This document shows positions 48,237 to 56,945 of a stretch of 64,000 bases of DNA, in pieces. The notes under the pieces are model-generated. The model saw only the letters and a program-made list of their open reading frames with translations. It had not been told where the DNA came from and searched no databases. The translations under genes and the position numbers were made by a program. The stretch covers positions 1-64,000 of the forward strand of contig NZ_RKMF01000014.1 in NCBI RefSeq assembly GCF_003797835.1. The letters are read 5' to 3'. Within the stretch, counting starts at the first letter, position 1. Every line of letters begins with the position of its first letter. The DNA comes from Kocuria soli. Its GTDB lineage: Bacteria > Actinomycetota > Actinomycetes > Actinomycetales > Micrococcaceae.

Positions 48237-49068
48237 GGCGACCGATCTCCTCCCTCAGCCGGTGTGTGATGGTGCGCGTCAGTTCGTCGAGGGTCTCCTC
48301 GCGGGACTGGCCCCCGGCTTCGAAGCCGTAGGAGGCGGGGTCCTTCCACGGGCCTGTGTCCCATTCCTGGACGATGCGCCCGGGACGCGAGGACAGCAGG
48401 AGCACCCGCTGCCCCAGGTGCACGGCCTCCGAAACGTTGTGGGTGATGAACACGATGGTCCGCCCGGTCACCTCCCAGATCCGCAGGACCTCGTCCTGCA
48501 GCAGGTCGCGGGTGATGGCGTCCAGCGCGGAGAAGGGTTCGTCCATGAGCAGGACCTCCCGCTCCTGCGCCAGGGCGCGGGCCAACCCCACGCGTTGCCG
48601 CATGCCACCCGAGAGTTCGTGGGGGCGCTTGTCCGCCACGTGGGGCAGACGCACCAGCTCCAGCAGTTCACGGGCCCGGTCGGTCCGGTCGGCCTTGGCC
48701 ACCCCTGCCAGCTCCAGCGCCAGTTCCACGTTCTTGCCGGCGGTGAGCCAGGGGAACAGGCCGGAGTCCTGGAACATCATGGCCGCCCCCTGCGCGGGAG
48801 CGGTCACCGAACCCTCGGTGGGTTCCTCCAGACCGGCGACGACGTTGAGCAGTGTTGTTTTGCCGGAGCCGGAGGCACCCAGCAGCGCCACGAACTGACC
48901 TCGTTCGATCGTCAGGTCCAGGTTCTGCAGGACAGGGCCGTCCTCGGCCACGAAGGTCTTGCCCAGATTCTCCAGGCGGATGACGGCCTCCGGAGCGGCC
49001 GACGGCGCGGACGTCTCGCGGGGTGTCCCCTGTGGTGTTGCCCGGGTCATCGCGGTTGAGGCGTTCAC
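48226..49068 (-). CDS. ABC transporter ATP-binding protein (SsuB/TauB-like)
   Basis: A 280-residue ATPase: Walker A LLGASGSGKTT, Q-loop MFQDSGLFPWLT, signature ELSGGMRQRVGLARAL, Walker B VLLMDEPFSALD, switch His FITHNVSEAV. The GTG at 49068 overlaps the binding-protein stop in GTGA and has AAGGAGG upstream; the frame further upstream is antisense noise. An N-terminal stretch of about 20 residues is Ala/Thr/Pro-rich. Confidence 0.9.
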   Translation of the reverse strand: MNASTAMTRATPQGTPRETSAPSAAPEAVIRLENLGKTFVAEDGPVLQNLDLTIERGQFVALLGASGSGKTTLLNVVAGLEEPTEGSVTAPAQGAAMMFQDSGLFPWLTAGKNVELALELAGVAKADRTDRARELLELVRLPHVADKRPHELSGGMRQRVGLARALAQEREVLLMDEPFSALDAITRDLLQDEVLRIWEVTGRTIVFITHNVSEAVHLGQRVLLLSSRPGRIVQEWDTGPWKDPASYGFEAGGQSREETLDELTRTITHRLREEIGRHAR

Positions 49069-50285
49069 GCGGCCTCCTTCCGGGTTCCCGACGACGACGG
49101 CACGGCGGCCGCCGCGGCGTCGCCACCAACCGGGTCCAGTCCGCGCTGTTCCCGCACGGTGTTGAGGTACGTGTCGTCCACGAACCCGTCCAGGGAGGCG
49201 TCCTCCGTGGTCCCGGCCTTCACGCCGTTCTCGAGCAGGGTGGGATAGGCGGATTCCATGGGATCCGTGGTCCACTCCATCGCTTCCAGAGAGGCCTCGA
49301 TGGTCTCGGGTTCCAGCGGTTCGGTCTGGGCGCCCTCCAACCCGTCGTTGAGGGTCTCGACCGCCTCGGTCGTCTCCGCGGTGTTGAGGTACTCCACCGA
49401 GTCCTCCATCCCGTTCAGCAGCTTCTCCACGGTCTGGGGGTGCTCCTTGAGGAATTCGGTGCGCACGGCCAGGACGGTCGTGGGGTACCGACCGTCGGGC
49501 CACAGGTCGCGTTCGTCCACCAGGACCTTTCCGCCCTCTTCCTGTTGCATCCGGGTCACCCACGGCTGGGGGCCCCAGAAGCCGTCGATCGAACCCTGTC
49601 GGAAGGTCTGCAAGGCCTGCCCGGAGGGCATCGGGGTGATCGAGACGGAATCCGGGGATCCGGTGTCCACCTCGTAGCCCTGCTCCTCGAGCCACACGCG
49701 CAGGGCCACGTCCTGGGTACCGCCGAAGTCGGGGGTCGCGAACGTCCGGCCGGCCAGGTCGTCCTCGCCGGAGACGTCGTCGGACACGACGAACTGCGCC
49801 CCACCCGAGGTCGCTCCCGCCACGATGGTCACCGATTCGCCCCCGGACTGCACGAAGGAGTTGATCGCGGGGTTGGGCCCCATGAAGGCGATGTCCACCT
49901 CACCGGAGTTCATGGCCTCGATGGTGGTGGGGCCGGTGCTGAACACCTGGGTCTTCAGCTCGGTGTCCCCCAGGGCCTCCTCGAAGTAGCCCTTCTCGAC
50001 GCCCGCGAGCGCGGGGCCGTGGGTCAGGTTGCCGAAGTACCCCAGGGTGACCGATTCGGCGTCGGAGGTCTGGACGTTCGCGTCCTCGATGGCGTCCAGT
50101 GTCCCGTTGGCGCGCAGCACCGTGGCGGTCACGGTCAGCACGCACAGCACCGCCAGCCCGGTCAGCACGGCGGGCCACCCGATCCGACGACGGCGTCCCG
50201 GCCGCCGCTGGTTGCCACCTGCGGTGCGGGTTTCGGTACGGAGGGTTTCCCGGGCGTCTGCGGGTGGCGTGGGGTCCGGGGCCAC
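49065..50285 (-). CDS. ABC transporter substrate-binding protein (SsuA/nitrate-taurine class), membrane-anchored
   Basis: A 406-residue NMT1/SsuA-type binding protein. It shows VTLGYFGNLTHGPALAGVEKGYFEEAL, NSGEVDIAFMGPNPAINSF and FATPDFGGTQDVALRVWLEEQGY. An Arg-rich N-terminus (about 35 residues) is followed by one hydrophobic segment (IGWPAVLTGLAVLCVLTVTATVL) with no lipobox, so it is probably held by an uncleaved signal anchor. The GTG at 50285 directly abuts the cysN stop and has GGGGAG upstream. In-operon position with cysDN argues for sulfate or sulfonate uptake. No sulfonate monooxygenase gene is present. Confidence 0.87.
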   Translation of the reverse strand: MAPDPTPPADARETLRTETRTAGGNQRRPGRRRRIGWPAVLTGLAVLCVLTVTATVLRANGTLDAIEDANVQTSDAESVTLGYFGNLTHGPALAGVEKGYFEEALGDTELKTQVFSTGPTTIEAMNSGEVDIAFMGPNPAINSFVQSGGESVTIVAGATSGGAQFVVSDDVSGEDDLAGRTFATPDFGGTQDVALRVWLEEQGYEVDTGSPDSVSITPMPSGQALQTFRQGSIDGFWGPQPWVTRMQQEEGGKVLVDERDLWPDGRYPTTVLAVRTEFLKEHPQTVEKLLNGMEDSVEYLNTAETTEAVETLNDGLEGAQTEPLEPETIEASLEAMEWTTDPMESAYPTLLENGVKAGTTEDASLDGFVDDTYLNTVREQRGLDPVGGDAAAAAVPSSSGTRKEAA

Positions 50286-51707
50286 TCAGCTCTCCCCGAC
50301 CAGACCGGCGGCCAGCGTGTTCCCGGACTGGGAATCGATCAGCAGGAAGGCACCGGTCCGGCGAAGGTCCGAGTAGTCGTCCAGCGGCAGCGGTGAGGCG
50401 GTTCGCAGGGTCACGGTTCCCAGGTCGTTGAGTTCGAGCCCGGTGGCCTCGGTGAGTTCCATCGTGTCCAGGTCCACCCGACCGTCCACGGAGGTCACCA
50501 TCGCCTGCACGGTTGCCGTGCCGTGCTTGAGCAGCACGCGGGCTCGCGGCTGCAGCGGGTTGGCCCCCAGCCAGGCGAGTCGGGCGGTGAAGTCCTGGAC
50601 TGCCTCCGGGGGTTCGGGGCTGGCGCCTGCGATCAGTTCGCCGCGGGCGACGTCGAGTTCATCGGCCAGGCGCAGCGTCACCGATCGCGGTGCCGCGGCC
50701 TCCTGCAGCTGTTCCCCGGGGAACGCCCCGCCCACCGTGGCGGCCGTCCCGGCGACGTCGATGCCCGTGACCGTCGTCGTGCGACCCGAGGGCAGAACGA
50801 CGACCTTGTCACCGACGGCCACCGTGCCGGAGGCGATCTGACCGGCGTATCCGCGGTAGTCGCGGGTGGCCTCCGCATCCACGCCCTGGGCCACGCCACC
50901 CTGCGGGCGGATGACCCACTGCACGGGGAACCGGAAGGCCCGTGCCTCACCCGAACCGGATTCGTCCACCGTGGGCAGTTCCTCCAGGATCCGCAGCAGG
51001 GGGCGGCCGTCGTAGGAACCTTCCGTGTACCACGGGGTGTGCTCGGAGGCATCGACGACGTTGTCACCTTCGAGTGCGCTCACGGGAACGACCTTGAGCT
51101 GTTCCACGCCCAAGGTGTGCGCGACGCGGGTGATGTCCGCGGCGATCTGGTCGAACCGCTCCTGCGAGTAGTCGACCAGGTCGATCTTGTTCACGGCCAC
51201 GATCACGTGGGGAACCCGCAGCAACGCCGTGACGGCCAGGTGGCGGCGGGTCTGCTCGACCACCCCGTGGCGGGCGTCGACCAACAACACGACGGCGTCG
51301 GCGGTCGAAGCGCCCGTGACGGTGTTCTTGGTGTATTGCACGTGCCCCGGGCAGTCCGCGAGCACGAAGGAGCGACGGTCCGTGGCGAAGTACCGGTAGG
51401 CGACGTCGATCGTGATGCCCTGCTCCCGCTCGGCGCGCAGGCCGTCGGTGAGCAGGGCCAGGTCGATCCGACCGGAGCCGCCACCGAAGCCGCGTTCCTC
51501 GGAGGTCCTGGTGACCGCTTCGAGCTGGTCGGCCAGGATCGCCTTGGCGTCGTGCAACAGGCGGCCCACCAGGGTGGACTTGCCGTCGTCCACCGAACCG
51601 GCGGTGGCGAAGCGGAACAGCGATCCGGGGTCGATCGTGGGGGTGTCCGTCACAGAGGTCTCCGTCGAAGCTGCTGGGGCGTGCGTTGGCTGGGTCTGGG
51701 CGCCCAT
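50286..51707 (-). CDS. cysN: sulfate adenylyltransferase subunit 1 (GTPase)
   Basis: A 473-residue translation-factor-like GTPase that drives APS formation with CysD. G1 AGSVDDGKSTLVGRLL (about 36-51), G3 LADCPGHVQYTKN and G4 VAVNKIDLVD are intact; the two C-terminal barrels follow. No fused APS kinase domain (CysC) is present, consistent with the APS reductase route encoded upstream. The ATG at 51707 abuts the cysD stop. Confidence 0.95.
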   Translation of the reverse strand: MGAQTQPTHAPAASTETSVTDTPTIDPGSLFRFATAGSVDDGKSTLVGRLLHDAKAILADQLEAVTRTSEERGFGGGSGRIDLALLTDGLRAEREQGITIDVAYRYFATDRRSFVLADCPGHVQYTKNTVTGASTADAVVLLVDARHGVVEQTRRHLAVTALLRVPHVIVAVNKIDLVDYSQERFDQIAADITRVAHTLGVEQLKVVPVSALEGDNVVDASEHTPWYTEGSYDGRPLLRILEELPTVDESGSGEARAFRFPVQWVIRPQGGVAQGVDAEATRDYRGYAGQIASGTVAVGDKVVVLPSGRTTTVTGIDVAGTAATVGGAFPGEQLQEAAAPRSVTLRLADELDVARGELIAGASPEPPEAVQDFTARLAWLGANPLQPRARVLLKHGTATVQAMVTSVDGRVDLDTMELTEATGLELNDLGTVTLRTASPLPLDDYSDLRRTGAFLLIDSQSGNTLAAGLVGES

Positions 51708-52649
51708 TTAGAAGTACCCGTCCTTCTTGCGATCCTCCATGGCGGCCTCGGAGAGGCGGTCATCGGCGCGGGTGGCCCCGCGTTCCGTGAGCGTGGACAC
51801 GGCCACCTCGGCCACCACGCGGTCCACGGAATCCGCATCGGAGAGCACCGCGCCCGTGCAGGACATGTCGCCCACGGTGCGGTAGCGGACCTTCTGCACC
51901 TCGACCGGCTCCGTCTCCTTGGGCTGGGACACGGGCGTCACGGCCATCCACATGTCGTCACGCCGGAACACGTCGCGGTCGTGCGCGAAGTAGATGGGCG
52001 GCAGATCGATCTTCTCGCGTTCGATGTAGCGCCAGATGTCCAGCTCGGTCCAGTTGGAGATCGGGAAGGCGCGGACGTGCTGACCGGCGGTGTGGCGCCC
52101 GTTGTAGAGGTTCCACAGCTCCGGGCGCTGGTTACGCGGGTCCCACTGGCCGAACTCGTCACGCAGGGACAGGATGCGCTCCTTGGCGCGGGCCTTGTCC
52201 TCGTCCCGTCGGCCACCGCCGAACACGGCGTCGAACTTGTTGTCCATGATCGCGTCCAACAGCGGCACGGTCTGCAGGGGGTTGCGGGTGCCGTCGGGGC
52301 GTTCGGTGAGGCGGCCGTCGTCGATGTAGTCCTGCACGCTGGCGACGACGAGCCGCAGCCCGAGGCGCTCGACCGTGCGGTCGCGGAACTCCAGGACCTC
52401 CGGGAAGTTGTGCCCGGTGTCCACGTGGAGCACGGGGAACGGGATCGCGGCGGGCCAGAAGGCCTTGGCGGCCAGGTGGAGCATGACCACCGAGTCCTTA
52501 CCGCCGGAGAACAGCATGGCCGGGCGGTCGAACTCCGCGACCACCTCCCGGATGATGTGGATGGATTCCGATTCCAACGCGTCCAGGGCGGATTGTTCAC
52601 CGGTCCCCGTGGGGTGTTCACGCACGGCCGTCTGCGGCGTCTGCGACAT
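51708..52649 (-). CDS. cysD: sulfate adenylyltransferase subunit 2
   Basis: A 313-residue PP-loop ATPase subunit that makes APS from sulfate and ATP. AMLFSGGKDSVVMLHLAAKAF is the PP-loop. HVDTGHNFPEVLEFRD, FGGGRRDEDKARAKERI and the C-terminal DGYF are typical. AGGAG lies upstream of the ATG at 52649. The 101-bp gap to cysH contains GC-rich hairpins but no gene. Confidence 0.96.
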   Translation of the reverse strand: MSQTPQTAVREHPTGTGEQSALDALESESIHIIREVVAEFDRPAMLFSGGKDSVVMLHLAAKAFWPAAIPFPVLHVDTGHNFPEVLEFRDRTVERLGLRLVVASVQDYIDDGRLTERPDGTRNPLQTVPLLDAIMDNKFDAVFGGGRRDEDKARAKERILSLRDEFGQWDPRNQRPELWNLYNGRHTAGQHVRAFPISNWTELDIWRYIEREKIDLPPIYFAHDRDVFRRDDMWMAVTPVSQPKETEPVEVQKVRYRTVGDMSCTGAVLSDADSVDRVVAEVAVSTLTERGATRADDRLSEAAMEDRKKDGYF

Positions 52650-52750
52650 GATGAGATCTCCTGGCGTCTAAGCCCGATGGGTCAGGTGGGAATTCGAGGG
52701 TTGCCTCGAGGCTGCAGCCCCGCGGTACGGGGCCTGTGCGGGGTTGCCGG

Positions 52751-53512
52751 TCAGAGGTGGATGCCGCACTCGATCTTGTCGGTGCCGGACCAGCGTCCCG
52801 CGCGGGGGTCCTCGCCGGGGGCCACGCGCCGGGTGCACGGTGCGCAGCCGATCGAGAGGAAGCCGTCCGAGAGCAATGGGTTCACCGGCAGGCCGTGGGC
52901 GTTCGAGTAGTCGGTGAGCTCGTCCAGGGACCAGCGGACCATCGGGTTGACCTTGACGATCTTGTGCGTCTCGTCGAAGGCCACCAGGGGTGCGTTGGTC
53001 CGGGTGGGGGACTCGTCGCGGCGGACCCCGGTGAACCAGACGTCGTAGTCCTGGAGGGCTTCGGCGAGCGGTTCGACCTTGCGCATGCGGCAGCAGGCGG
53101 TGGGATCGGTCGAGAACAGGTCCTTGCCGTGTTGCTCGTCCTGCTCCGCCACGCTCAGCTTGGGCATCACGTCCACCACGTTCACGTCGAGCATGAACTT
53201 GACGGCTTCCTTGGTGCCCTCGGTCTCCGGGAAGTGGTAACCGGTCTCCAGGAACAGCACGTCCACGCCGGGGATCTGGTCGGCCACCAGTGCGGGAAGC
53301 ACCGCATCGGCCATCGAGCACGCGACGGCGATCCTGGCCTGCGGGAAGTTCTCGGCCACCCAGCGGATGGCGGCGAGGTGGTCGGCTTCGCCCTGCTCGG
53401 GCACGGTGCCTTCGGGACTCAGCTCGGCACCCAGTTCCCGGGCGCCGGTGCGTGCGAGTTCGCGCAACTGTTCTTCGTTGCGGGCGGTTGTTTCAACGGT
53501 GGGGGTTGTCAT
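52751..53512 (-). CDS. cysH: adenylylsulfate (APS) reductase
   Basis: A 253-residue thioredoxin-dependent reductase. The cysteine pairs TACCRMRKVEP and GCAPCTRRV, which bind a [4Fe-4S] cluster, mark it as APS-specific rather than PAPS-specific. The catalytic cysteine is in the C-terminal ECGIHL. The substrate loop AVACSMADAVLP is conserved. The ATG at 53512 overlaps the sulfite reductase stop (ATGA). It reduces APS to sulfite. Confidence 0.95.
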   Translation of the reverse strand: MTTPTVETTARNEEQLRELARTGARELGAELSPEGTVPEQGEADHLAAIRWVAENFPQARIAVACSMADAVLPALVADQIPGVDVLFLETGYHFPETEGTKEAVKFMLDVNVVDVMPKLSVAEQDEQHGKDLFSTDPTACCRMRKVEPLAEALQDYDVWFTGVRRDESPTRTNAPLVAFDETHKIVKVNPMVRWSLDELTDYSNAHGLPVNPLLSDGFLSIGCAPCTRRVAPGEDPRAGRWSGTDKIECGIHL

Positions 53513-55206
53513 TTCAGATCGTCCTCCTCGGCACGGATGCTCCATGCAGCGAAGCTCTCGTCCGGCTCCCGTTGTTCCAGGAAGCGCCGGGTCAATCTTT
53601 CCACGTAGTCGGCCAGCTCGTCCTGGAAGACTTTCAGGCCTCGGACGGTGCGGCCCAGACTCGCGTCCATCCCTCGTTCGGCGCTCGAGAACCCGCCGCC
53701 CAGGTGGACCTGGTAGCCGGGCTTCTGACCGCCGTCCTCGGTGGGCAGCAACTGGCCCTTGAGGCCGATGTCCGCGGCCTGGATGCGGGCGCAGGAGTTC
53801 GGGCACCCGTTGATGTGCAGGGTGATGGGTGCGGGCAGGTCCACGTCCTCCAGGCGACGGTCCAGGTCGTCCATGACCTCGGAGGCGACCTCCTTGGTCT
53901 CGACGATCGCCAGCTTGCAGAACTCGATGCCCGTGCAGGCCATGGTCGTCCGCCGGAACGCGCCGGGTTTGGTCGGCAGGTCCAGGGCGTTGAGGGCGTC
54001 GACGGCGTCGGTGACGTCGTCGTCGTCGATGTCCAGCACCAGCAGCTTCTGGTGGGGGGTGGTGCGCAACCGGTCGGAGCCGAAGCGTTCCATGACGTCG
54101 GCCAGATCGTGCAGCAGCTGCCCGGGAACCCGGCCGGCCCGCGGGGCCACGCCGATGAAGTTCCGGCCGTCCTGCTGCTTGTGCACACCGATGTGGTCGC
54201 CGGGTTCGGTCGGCTGGGCGGGTGCGGGCCCGTCGGCCAGTTCGTAGCCCAGGTACTCGTCCTGCAGCACCTGGCGGAACTTCTCCACGCCCCAGTCCTT
54301 GACCAGGAACTTCAGCCGGGCGCGGTTGCGCAGGCGGCGGTAGCCGTAGTCACGGAAGATTCCGGTGACCCCGCGCCACACGTCCAGCGCCTGGTCTTCG
54401 CGCACGAAGGCGCCGAGCCGCTGCCCCAGGAAGGGCTGCACGGACAGTGCACCGCCCACCCAGATGTCGTAGCCCGGGCCCAGCTCGGGGTGCACCACAC
54501 CCACGAACGAGCAGTCGTTGATCTCGTGCACCACGTCCAGGGCCGGGGAGCCGGTCACAGCGGTCTTGTACTTTCGCGGCAGGTTGGAGAACTCGAGCGT
54601 GCGGACCTCGGCCTTGATCTGCTCGAGCACCGGGGTGGGGTCGATGATCTCGTCCTGAGCCACGCCGGCCACCGGCGATCCCAGGATCACGCGGGGCACG
54701 TCGCCGCACGCGGAGACGGTGTCCATCCCGGCCTCTTCCAGACGGCGCCAGATCTCCGGAACGTCCTCGATCCGGATCCAGTGGTACTGGATGTTCTGGC
54801 GGTCGGTGATGTCAGCGGTGCCGCGGGCGAACTCCGTGGAGATCGTGGCCAGGGTCTTGAGCTGCTGCCGGGTGAGCGTCCCGCCGTCCAGGCGGACGCG
54901 CATCATGAAGTACTCGTCCTCGATCTCGGCGTCGCTCAGGGAGCCGGTCTTGCCGCCGTCGATCCCGGGCTTGCGCTGGGTGTAGAGGCCCCACCAGCGG
55001 AAACGGCCGTGCAGATCGTCAGGATCGATCGAGGCGAACCCGTCCTTGGAGTAGGTCTCCTCGATCCGGGCGCGGACGTGAAAACCATCATCGGCGGCCT
55101 TGAACTCCTCGTTGTGGTTCAAGGGCTCCTTGCCGTCAACTTTCCACTGGCCCTCGGGCTTGGGCTTGCGAGCGCGGGGAGGTCGCGTGGGGGCGGAAGT
55201 CGTCAT
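53509..55206 (-). CDS. ferredoxin-dependent sulfite reductase (SirA/NirA-like)
   Basis: A 565-residue siroheme/[4Fe-4S] reductase. Its cluster cysteines are in ACTGIEFCKLA and NGCPNSCA (residues about 430-480). The paired ferrochelatase-like half-domains with HGRFRWWGLYTQR and TTPHQKLLVLDI are complete. It reduces sulfite to sulfide with ferredoxin, presumably recharged by FprA encoded further down. I use the ATG at 55206; a GTG at 55242 is also open. Upstream, GTGAC...GTTAC...GTGAC repeats may be regulatory. First gene of the operon; the damaged repeat and G run lie just upstream. Confidence 0.93.
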   Translation of the reverse strand: MTTSAPTRPPRARKPKPEGQWKVDGKEPLNHNEEFKAADDGFHVRARIEETYSKDGFASIDPDDLHGRFRWWGLYTQRKPGIDGGKTGSLSDAEIEDEYFMMRVRLDGGTLTRQQLKTLATISTEFARGTADITDRQNIQYHWIRIEDVPEIWRRLEEAGMDTVSACGDVPRVILGSPVAGVAQDEIIDPTPVLEQIKAEVRTLEFSNLPRKYKTAVTGSPALDVVHEINDCSFVGVVHPELGPGYDIWVGGALSVQPFLGQRLGAFVREDQALDVWRGVTGIFRDYGYRRLRNRARLKFLVKDWGVEKFRQVLQDEYLGYELADGPAPAQPTEPGDHIGVHKQQDGRNFIGVAPRAGRVPGQLLHDLADVMERFGSDRLRTTPHQKLLVLDIDDDDVTDAVDALNALDLPTKPGAFRRTTMACTGIEFCKLAIVETKEVASEVMDDLDRRLEDVDLPAPITLHINGCPNSCARIQAADIGLKGQLLPTEDGGQKPGYQVHLGGGFSSAERGMDASLGRTVRGLKVFQDELADYVERLTRRFLEQREPDESFAAWSIRAEEDDLK

Positions 55207-55283
55207 CGCCCCAGTGAACGCCCCGAGACGTGGCGAGGTCACGTTTCTTGTAACAGTCGGTCACAGTCCACCCCCGCCCATCT

Positions 55284-55398
<115 letters not shown>

Positions 55399-55418
55399 GG
55401 GGTGGGGGGGGCGGGGGG

Positions 55419-55637
55419 TCAGTTGTTGGTTGCGGGGTGCTCGCCGGTGTTGTCGGTCAGGGCGCCTACGCCTTCGTCGGCCGGCTCCGTCTCGAGCGAG
55501 GAGTGCTCCGCGGCATCCTGCTCTTCCTGCGGCGACATCTTGATCGACTCCTGCGCCCGGCCACCGGTGTCAGCGGCAATGTCCCCTGCTACTTCCCCTG
55601 CCACGGGGTCCTTGTTCTCGTTCATGGCTTCCGACAT
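55419..55637 (-). CDS. small acidic hypothetical protein, 72 aa
   Basis: A 72-residue, strongly acidic and probably disordered protein (MSEAMNENKDPVAGEVAGD... ending EHPATNN). It has no Cys and no hydrophobic core. The ATG at 55637 has AAAGGGAG six bases upstream, which makes it a real gene despite its size. Its 3' end is next to the G-run region, so the last codons deserve checking. No function can be given. Confidence 0.6.
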   Translation of the reverse strand: MSEAMNENKDPVAGEVAGDIAADTGGRAQESIKMSPQEEQDAAEHSSLETEPADEGVGALTDNTGEHPATNN

Positions 55638-55675
55638 GACGCACTCCCTTTCATCCGTGTGCTGCACACCTCACA

Positions 55676-56860
55676 CTAAGTTCGCTGACGGACGGGGTCC
55701 ACCCCACGGGGCAGGGCCTCTGCGGGGTCGAAGGGCTCACTGGTGGACACCAGCCCGTCGTCGCCGATCAGCGTCACGGCCTCCACGCTCCCCCTGCGGT
55801 TGCCGCCGGTGATCTGCGCCCCGACATCGGCGATCACGTTCTCCAGGACCACACCGGGACCCACCCGCACGTCGTCGAGCAGGACCGAATTGACCACCGT
55901 CGCACCCTCCTCCACGACGACGCCGGTGCCGATCACCGAGTGCTCCACGGTGCCCCGCACCCTGGAGCCCGCGGTCAACAGGGAGTCACTCACGGAGGCC
56001 GTGCCGCCCAGGTGGGCCGGAACCCGCTGCGGTTGTGCGGAGAGGATCGGCCAGTCGGGGTCGTCCAGGGCGGCGCCCTCCCCGTCCAACAACTGCATGT
56101 GCGCGGTCCAGTAGGACTGCAGGGTGCCCAGATCGATCCAGTAGCCGGACATCCGGTGCTCGACCACCCTGCGGTGCTGCACGAACCACGGCAGCAGGTC
56201 GTGCCCGTAGTCCTCGAGGTCTCCGTACTCACGTTTCAGGGTGGTGAGCCCCTCCAGGAGGTGAGCCGCCTCGAACAGGAACATCTCGCCCGCCACGACC
56301 TGCCCCGCGGGCTCGTCGGGCTTGTACTGGAAACCGGTGACCACGCCGTCGTCGTCCGCGGTGACCACCGAGTAGCGGGAGGCGTCGTCGTCGATGCGCG
56401 TGGTGACCACGGTCAGATCGGCCTGGTGTTCCAGGTGCGTGTCGATCACGTCCAGGAAGTTGATCGTGTAGAGGTGATCCGCGCTCAGGACCAGCACCAG
56501 GTCGGGGTCGAAGTCCCGAATCAGGTCGTGCTGCCGGTGGAGCGAGTCCGAGTTGCCTTGGGCGAAACCCTCCCCGGTGGCGCCTTCGAAGGGTGGCAGC
56601 ACCCGCAGTCCCCCGTGCGTACGGTCCAGGTCCCACGGACGGCCGTTGTCCAAGACGGCGTTGAGACTGTGCGGGAGGTACTGCTCGACCACCCACACAT
56701 CGGAGAGGTGCGAGTGCATCAGGTTGGACATGGACACGTCGATCAACCTGTAGGAGCCGGCCAGCGGCAGTGCGGGTTTGACCTTCTTCTCCGTCAGGGC
56801 ACCCATGCGTGAGCCCTTGCCACCGGCCAGGACCAACACCAACGTCCGCGGAATCCGCAT
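55676..56860 (-). CDS. glgC: glucose-1-phosphate adenylyltransferase (ADP-glucose pyrophosphorylase-like)
   Basis: A 394-residue nucleotidyltransferase with a left-handed beta-helix C-terminus. LVLAGGKGSRMGALTEKKVKPALPLAG binds ATP. YRLIDVSMSNLMHS, VLSADHLYTINF and SGYWIDLGTLQSYW are GlgC hallmarks. It makes ADP-glucose for glycogen or other alpha-glucans. No glgA or glgB is adjacent; the neighbours are a small acidic protein and the glycosyltransferase cluster, which could use the activated sugar. GAGGT precedes the ATG at 56860. Confidence 0.93.
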   Translation of the reverse strand: MRIPRTLVLVLAGGKGSRMGALTEKKVKPALPLAGSYRLIDVSMSNLMHSHLSDVWVVEQYLPHSLNAVLDNGRPWDLDRTHGGLRVLPPFEGATGEGFAQGNSDSLHRQHDLIRDFDPDLVLVLSADHLYTINFLDVIDTHLEHQADLTVVTTRIDDDASRYSVVTADDDGVVTGFQYKPDEPAGQVVAGEMFLFEAAHLLEGLTTLKREYGDLEDYGHDLLPWFVQHRRVVEHRMSGYWIDLGTLQSYWTAHMQLLDGEGAALDDPDWPILSAQPQRVPAHLGGTASVSDSLLTAGSRVRGTVEHSVIGTGVVVEEGATVVNSVLLDDVRVGPGVVLENVIADVGAQITGGNRRGSVEAVTLIGDDGLVSTSEPFDPAEALPRGVDPVRQRT

Positions 56861-56945
56861 GCGCCACCTCGATCCGTTCGAAACTCAACTCTAGGTAATA
56901 AGTGGGCTACTGAACCAGGGCGACGCCATCAACCGTGCGGTCTGC

